Assembly (NCBI GenBank): GCA_015493675.1
Contig: WGCR01000540.1
Location: 1 to 7,610, forward strand
From: Anaerolineae bacterium
GTDB lineage: Bacteria > Chloroflexota > Anaerolineae > J102
DNA length: 7,610 nt
Direction of reading: 5' to 3'
Within the stretch, counting starts at the first letter, position 1. Each line of letters begins with the position of its first letter. Under the pieces are notes generated by a model, which was given only the letters and a program-made list of their open reading frames with translations, did no database searches and was not told the DNA's origin. The position numbers were made by a program, and so were the translations under genes. Shown here piece after piece: positions 4,969-7,610 of this stretch.

Positions 4969-6798
4969 TTAGGTGTTACGCAGGCCGAATAGACTTTTTG
5001 TTCCGTAAAAACGGCTGACCAGGATGTTGGCAATGATGATTATGAACAGAAGAATTAGCGTTACGCCATTGGCGTGTTGGATTTGGTCTTGATCTTGATA
5101 TGCAAAGATAATGGTGGTCAGCACGCGGGTGGCGGGCGTGACCAGGAGAATCACCAGCGAGAGTTCTCTCATGGCGGTGATGAAAGTGAGCAACATGCCC
5201 GAGATGAAGCCGGTTGCCGCCAGGGGAAAGATGATTTTGCGGAAGCGCTTTAACCAGGAAGCCCCCTGTAGCCTGGCCGATTCCTCCAGAGATGGATCGA
5301 TTTGCAGCATGGCGCTGATGCCCGACCGAGAGGAGAATGGCATGTTCTTGACGACGACAATGAGCACCAGCAGGGCGAATGTGCCGTAAAGTGCAGGAAT
5401 CGGGCCGAAGGGTTTGGCGAACATGCCCAGATAGATGGCGCCCATGGCGATGCCCGGAAAGACATAGGGCGCAAAGGACATGACTTCCAGAGAGTTGGCC
5501 AGTTTGCTCCCCCGGTTTCGCACCACCGTGTAGCCAATAAGCAATCCCAGCACGCCGTTGATGACCGCAGCGAAAACCCCCAGGCGGATGCTGTTCCATG
5601 CCCCCGACCAAATGCCTGGATTTCGGAAAATGCCCTCCTCGCCGCTAGCCATCAGAAAATTGCTTTTACCTATCCAGTAGTGCAAGGTCAGATTTGAGAG
5701 CGAGTAGTCGCCCGGAATGCGCATGAGCGTGCTCCAGGCCAGAATGACGACTGGCAGCACGATGGCGATGAAAATGAAGAGAAACATGAGTGAGACGATT
5801 CCATAGCGCCAGACGCCCAGGCGCGTAGGTTTGCTTGTAAAACCCTTGCCCTGCATGGTTACAAAACTGCGGCGCTTGCCAATGACGCGGCTATTGATGT
5901 AGATTGCCACGCCTGCCAGCGCCACCAGCACCAGGGCCAGCACATAGCCATCGCCATTATTTCGGGTGTTGATGGAGGCGTAAATCTGGGTGGGGATGGT
6001 GAAGAAGCGCACCGGCAATCCAAGCAACGCTGGCGTGCCAAAAGTGCCCATGCTGCGCGTGAAAGTCAGCACGAATGCAGAGCCCAGAGCGGGGATGACG
6101 ATGGGAAATGTGATCTTGCGCAAAATTTTGCGTTTGTTCAATCCGGCGATGGCGGCCGCCTCTTCCAGCTCGGAGTTCACCGTCCACAACGCGCCCGAAA
6201 CCAGAAGGAAAGAATACGCATAGTAGTGCAATCCCAGACAAATAATAATGGGAACGACGCCATAGGAGAGCCAGTCAGGCGCCGAGACGCCCGTCATCGC
6301 TGTAAACATTCCCTGGGCGCCCGCGATGCGCTCATTTTTGAAAACCGTCAACCATGCCAGGGCGATGACCCAGGAAGGCATCATGTAAGGCGTCACCATC
6401 AGCACGCTGAACAGAGGTTTGAAGGGGATGTCGGTGCGCACAATGACCCAGGCGAATAAGGAGCCCAGGGTCATCGCCAGGAACGTGACGCCAAATCCCA
6501 CGATCAGGCTGTGCCAGAATGGTTTGAAAAAGAGTGATTGCGCCAGTCTTCCCGTGAAAACCCGCAAATAATGATAGGCTGTGAGTTGCCCTTGCACCGA
6601 TCCCCGCACCATCCTCAGATCGCTTTGCTGATACGTTAATGACCCCTTGAGAATCTGCAATAATGGCACAATGACAAGAAAGGAAAAGACGATCAGAAAC
6701 AATAGCGACAGCAGCACATCGGGCCTGTGTCTCAGTTTGGTGAGTTCAAACTTCAATACATTGAGGCGGCGATATACAGGTTTTGCTTGAACGGTCAT
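4969..6798 (-). CDS. Fused two-domain ABC importer permease (FbpB/AfuB type)
   Basis: A 609-residue inner-membrane protein made of two binding-protein-dependent permease domains in one chain, so a single polypeptide can form the whole transmembrane pore. Hydrophobic segments can be seen near residues 29-50, 97-120, 131-152, 182-204, 236-257 and 285-304 (first half). In the second half they lie near 333-355, 402-424, 440-461, 469-487, 530-552 and 577-597, giving about 12 helices. Both coupling (EAA) loops that contact the ATPase are present: SELEEAAAIAGLNKRK (209-224) and PSLEESARLQGASWLKR (502-518). I chose ATG 6796-6798 (MTVQAKPVYRRLN). A frame extension to TTG at 6906 would add 36 residues including CECESC, has no good ribosome site and runs through likely promoter DNA. 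It is the first gene of the transporter operon. Fused permeases of this type serve Fe3+, hexose-phosphate, thiamine or phosphonate importers. Confidence 0.94.
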   Translation of the reverse strand: MTVQAKPVYRRLNVLKFELTKLRHRPDVLLSLLFLIVFSFLVIVPLLQILKGSLTYQQSDLRMVRGSVQGQLTAYHYLRVFTGRLAQSLFFKPFWHSLIVGFGVTFLAMTLGSLFAWVIVRTDIPFKPLFSVLMVTPYMMPSWVIALAWLTVFKNERIAGAQGMFTAMTGVSAPDWLSYGVVPIIICLGLHYYAYSFLLVSGALWTVNSELEEAAAIAGLNKRKILRKITFPIVIPALGSAFVLTFTRSMGTFGTPALLGLPVRFFTIPTQIYASINTRNNGDGYVLALVLVALAGVAIYINSRVIGKRRSFVTMQGKGFTSKPTRLGVWRYGIVSLMFLFIFIAIVLPVVILAWSTLMRIPGDYSLSNLTLHYWIGKSNFLMASGEEGIFRNPGIWSGAWNSIRLGVFAAVINGVLGLLIGYTVVRNRGSKLANSLEVMSFAPYVFPGIAMGAIYLGMFAKPFGPIPALYGTFALLVLIVVVKNMPFSSRSGISAMLQIDPSLEESARLQGASWLKRFRKIIFPLAATGFISGMLLTFITAMRELSLVILLVTPATRVLTTIIFAYQDQDQIQHANGVTLILLFIIIIANILVSRFYGTKSLFGLRNT

Positions 6799-6958
6799 CT
6801 TCTCACCAGGGGTGCGTAGAAGTGTCGTAAAAAGTGGAAGTGTAAGAAGATTAACACAAGATTCACATTCACACAACTGCCCCCATACCGGACGGGTGCG
6901 TTTCAATTTGGGGGCGAATTTGCGGTTTCTGCCAGAACCTGCCGATTGAAATCAGGGC
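6799..6958 (-). promoter_or_regulatory. Leader/promoter region of the transporter operon
   Basis: This stretch precedes the permease start. On the minus strand it contains a TTGTGT with TAATCT 17 bases later, preceded by TG one base upstream (extended -10-like TGTTAATCT), near 6848-6876; this is a modest match to a sigma-70 promoter. A tandem TGTGAA-TGTGAA overlaps the putative spacer and could be an operator half-site pair. No recognised riboswitch or Fur box is visible. The ribosome site just before ATG is a weak GGTGAG. Confidence 0.3.
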
Positions 6959-7133
6959 TGGGGGCGGCCCCCACCTTTTGTTCCTCCCCCGCTCCGGGAC
7001 GGGCGGGGGAGGAGATAAGGAAGTTTGATTTGATGGGCCGCTTGTCTGCCTGCGCAGACAGGCTAATTACGCCCGAAAATGTCCTCGCAGGAGGACATGC
7101 GGCGGAACGCCCCCAGAACCGAATTCTATTCGG
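6959..7133. repeat. Cluster of five consecutive perfect or near-perfect hairpins
   Basis: Five separate inverted repeats follow each other with no gene between. 6959-6973: TGGGGG/CCCCCA, 3-base loop. 6982-7013: an 11-base perfect stem TCCTCCCCCGC/GCGGGGGAGGA, 10-base loop. 7040-7063: a 10-base stem with one G-T pair around GCTTGTCTGC, 4-base loop. 7079-7098: an 8-base perfect stem ATGTCCTC/GAGGACAT, 4-base loop. 7119-7133: CCGAAT/ATTCGG, 3-base loop. None has a following T-run on either strand, so ordinary terminators are unlikely. The make-up looks like a mosaic of dispersed palindromic intergenic repeats between fdhD and the transporter operon. Confidence 0.7.
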
Positions 7134-7240
7134 CCAGGGCGTCTCAAGTCGAACGCTTCAGACCTGCGCCCAAAAAGCCTGATTTCACTCGGCCACTGCC
7201 TGGCAACGATTTTTCCAAAAAATTGGAATGCCTCCTTTGG
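7134..7240. other. Remaining intergenic sequence downstream of fdhD
   Basis: Together with 6799-7133 this completes a ~440-base region with no supported gene. Apart from the small hairpin at 7213-7228 I see no conserved RNA or regulatory motif. Forward-strand frames across this area are antisense readings of fdhD or of the palindromes. Confidence 0.4.
7213..7228 (-). terminator. Short hairpin just after the fdhD stop, weak terminator candidate
   Basis: TTCCAA and TTGGAA (6-base arms) enclose a 4-base loop that is UUUU on the minus-strand RNA, 12 bases after the fdhD TAG. The stem is AT-rich and the tail is AAAAAUCG, not a U-run, so terminator activity is doubtful. An AAAGGAGG sequence lies between the stop and this hairpin but leads to no convincing gene; a TTG after it opens only 24 codons. 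Confidence 0.25.
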
Positions 7241-7610
7241 CTAATGCGAATTGTTGAATCTTTCCTCGCCTGCATACACCCTGAACCCGCCGCGGCGGAT
7301 GTACCCTGCCAGGGTCATGCTCCAGGCCCGGGCCAGGGCCACCGAGCGGCTGGTGGGCGAGGTGCGGGAGGCGATGACGGGCGCGCCCATCTTCGCGGCC
7401 TTGCCCAGCATCTCCGAGCTGATGCGCCCGGTGGTGACGATGATCCGCCCCTTCGTCTCCACGCCCGCCAGCATGGCCTTGCCCCACAGCTTGTCCAGGG
7501 TGTTGTGGCGGCCCACATCCTCGGCCATGAGCAGGACGCGCTCGGGCGTGCATAATGCGGACGCGTGCACCCCGCGCGTGACGGGGTAGAGCGCTTCTGC
7601 TGCCCGCATC
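7241..7610 (-). CDS. fdhD: FdhD, formate dehydrogenase sulfurtransferase (3' part; 5' end off the window)
   Basis: Needed for active formate dehydrogenase: FdhD passes sulfur from a cysteine desulfurase to the bis-MGD molybdenum cofactor before insertion. About 122 C-terminal residues are visible of a usual ~260-280. Hallmarks in order (numbered from the first visible Met): GVHASALC 13-20, AEDVGRHNTLDKLWGKAM 29-46, GRIIVTTGRISSEM 54-67, MGAPVIASRTSPTS 74-87, and the closing TLAGYIRRGGFRVYAG 99-114. All are in one frame, ending at TAG 7241-7243. The N-terminal part, including the cysteine loop, is cut off by the window edge. It cannot be judged whether the visible Met is internal (very likely). 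The gene is visibly GC-richer than the transporter operon. It has a decayed partner copy at 1231-1595. Confidence 0.93.
   Translation of the reverse strand, partial: MRAAEALYPVTRGVHASALCTPERVLLMAEDVGRHNTLDKLWGKAMLAGVETKGRIIVTTGRISSEMLGKAAKMGAPVIASRTSPTSRSVALARAWSMTLAGYIRRGGFRVYAGEERFNNSH
7275..7610. repeat. fdhD: Direct repeat partner of the fdhD remnant at 1231-1490
   Basis: Bases 7426-7610 align without gaps to 1306-1490 (constant offset 6120), and the last 170 show six differences. Bases 7275-7338 align to 1231-1294 with about four differences. The 87 bases 7339-7425 are replaced by 11 in the other copy. Both copies lie in the same orientation and bracket the palindrome, the HAD gene and the whole transporter operon. 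Confidence 0.93.

Noticed and set aside
1111..6870. Shared 10-base word ATTCACATTC at 1111-1120 and 6861-6870, upstream of two transcription units
   Set aside because: Shared 10-mers are expected by chance in 7.6 kb, and the flanks do not match. Not enough for a common operator.
6799..6906. N-terminal extension of the permease to a TTG at 6906, adding a CECESC segment
   Set aside because: No ribosome binding site, and the ATG at 6798 gives a normal permease N-terminus. The added stretch lies over probable promoter DNA.
1..7610. CRISPR array, tRNA, rRNA, integrase or transposase
   Set aside because: I looked on both strands and saw no regularly spaced repeats, tRNA-like cloverleaf or matching protein motifs.

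Overview
The window looks like a short assembled contig from an uncultured bacterium, probably a Chloroflexota (Anaerolineae-like) species. That guess rests on the proline/alanine/glutamine-rich lipoprotein linker, the style of FdhD and cupin proteins, and the abundant palindromic intergenic repeats; it is an inference, not a proven placement. The first 24 bases are a sequencing adapter (Tn5/Nextera mosaic end), so the left edge is artificial. The right edge falls inside a gene. All supported genes lie on the minus strand.

Reading in the direction of transcription (right to left): the 3' part of fdhD (7241-7610); a ~440-base intergenic stretch packed with hairpins (6799-7240); then a four-gene unit: a fused 12-TM ABC permease (4969-6798), a lipoprotein substrate-binding protein (3625-4929), an ABC ATPase with a TTG start (2407-3504), and a HAD-family hydrolase whose ATG overlaps the ATPase stop (1802-2410). 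Next come a 148-base nested palindrome resembling a MITE (1596-1743), a second, broken copy of fdhD (1231-1595), an uncharacterised 152-residue protein (569-1027), a single-domain cupin (161-517), and a short stretch of CTGCG-type repeat words against the adapter.

The transporter is of the AfuABC/FbpABC class (ferric iron, hexose phosphate, phosphonate and related importers). The translationally coupled HAD phosphatase-like protein hints that the cargo may be an organophosphate that is dephosphorylated after import, but the substrate cannot be fixed from sequence. A strong stem-loop followed by eight U lies between the binding-protein and ATPase genes and could set their expression ratio.

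The most notable structural feature is that the transporter operon sits between two direct copies of the fdhD 3' region (exact 6120-base offset over 185 bases). The inner copy is truncated, frameshifted by a 76-base net deletion and abutted by the palindromic element. This suggests a duplication or insertion at fdhD followed by decay of one copy. I see no RNA genes, CRISPR array, integrase or transposase, and nothing that amounts to a clearly new defence or biosynthetic system.
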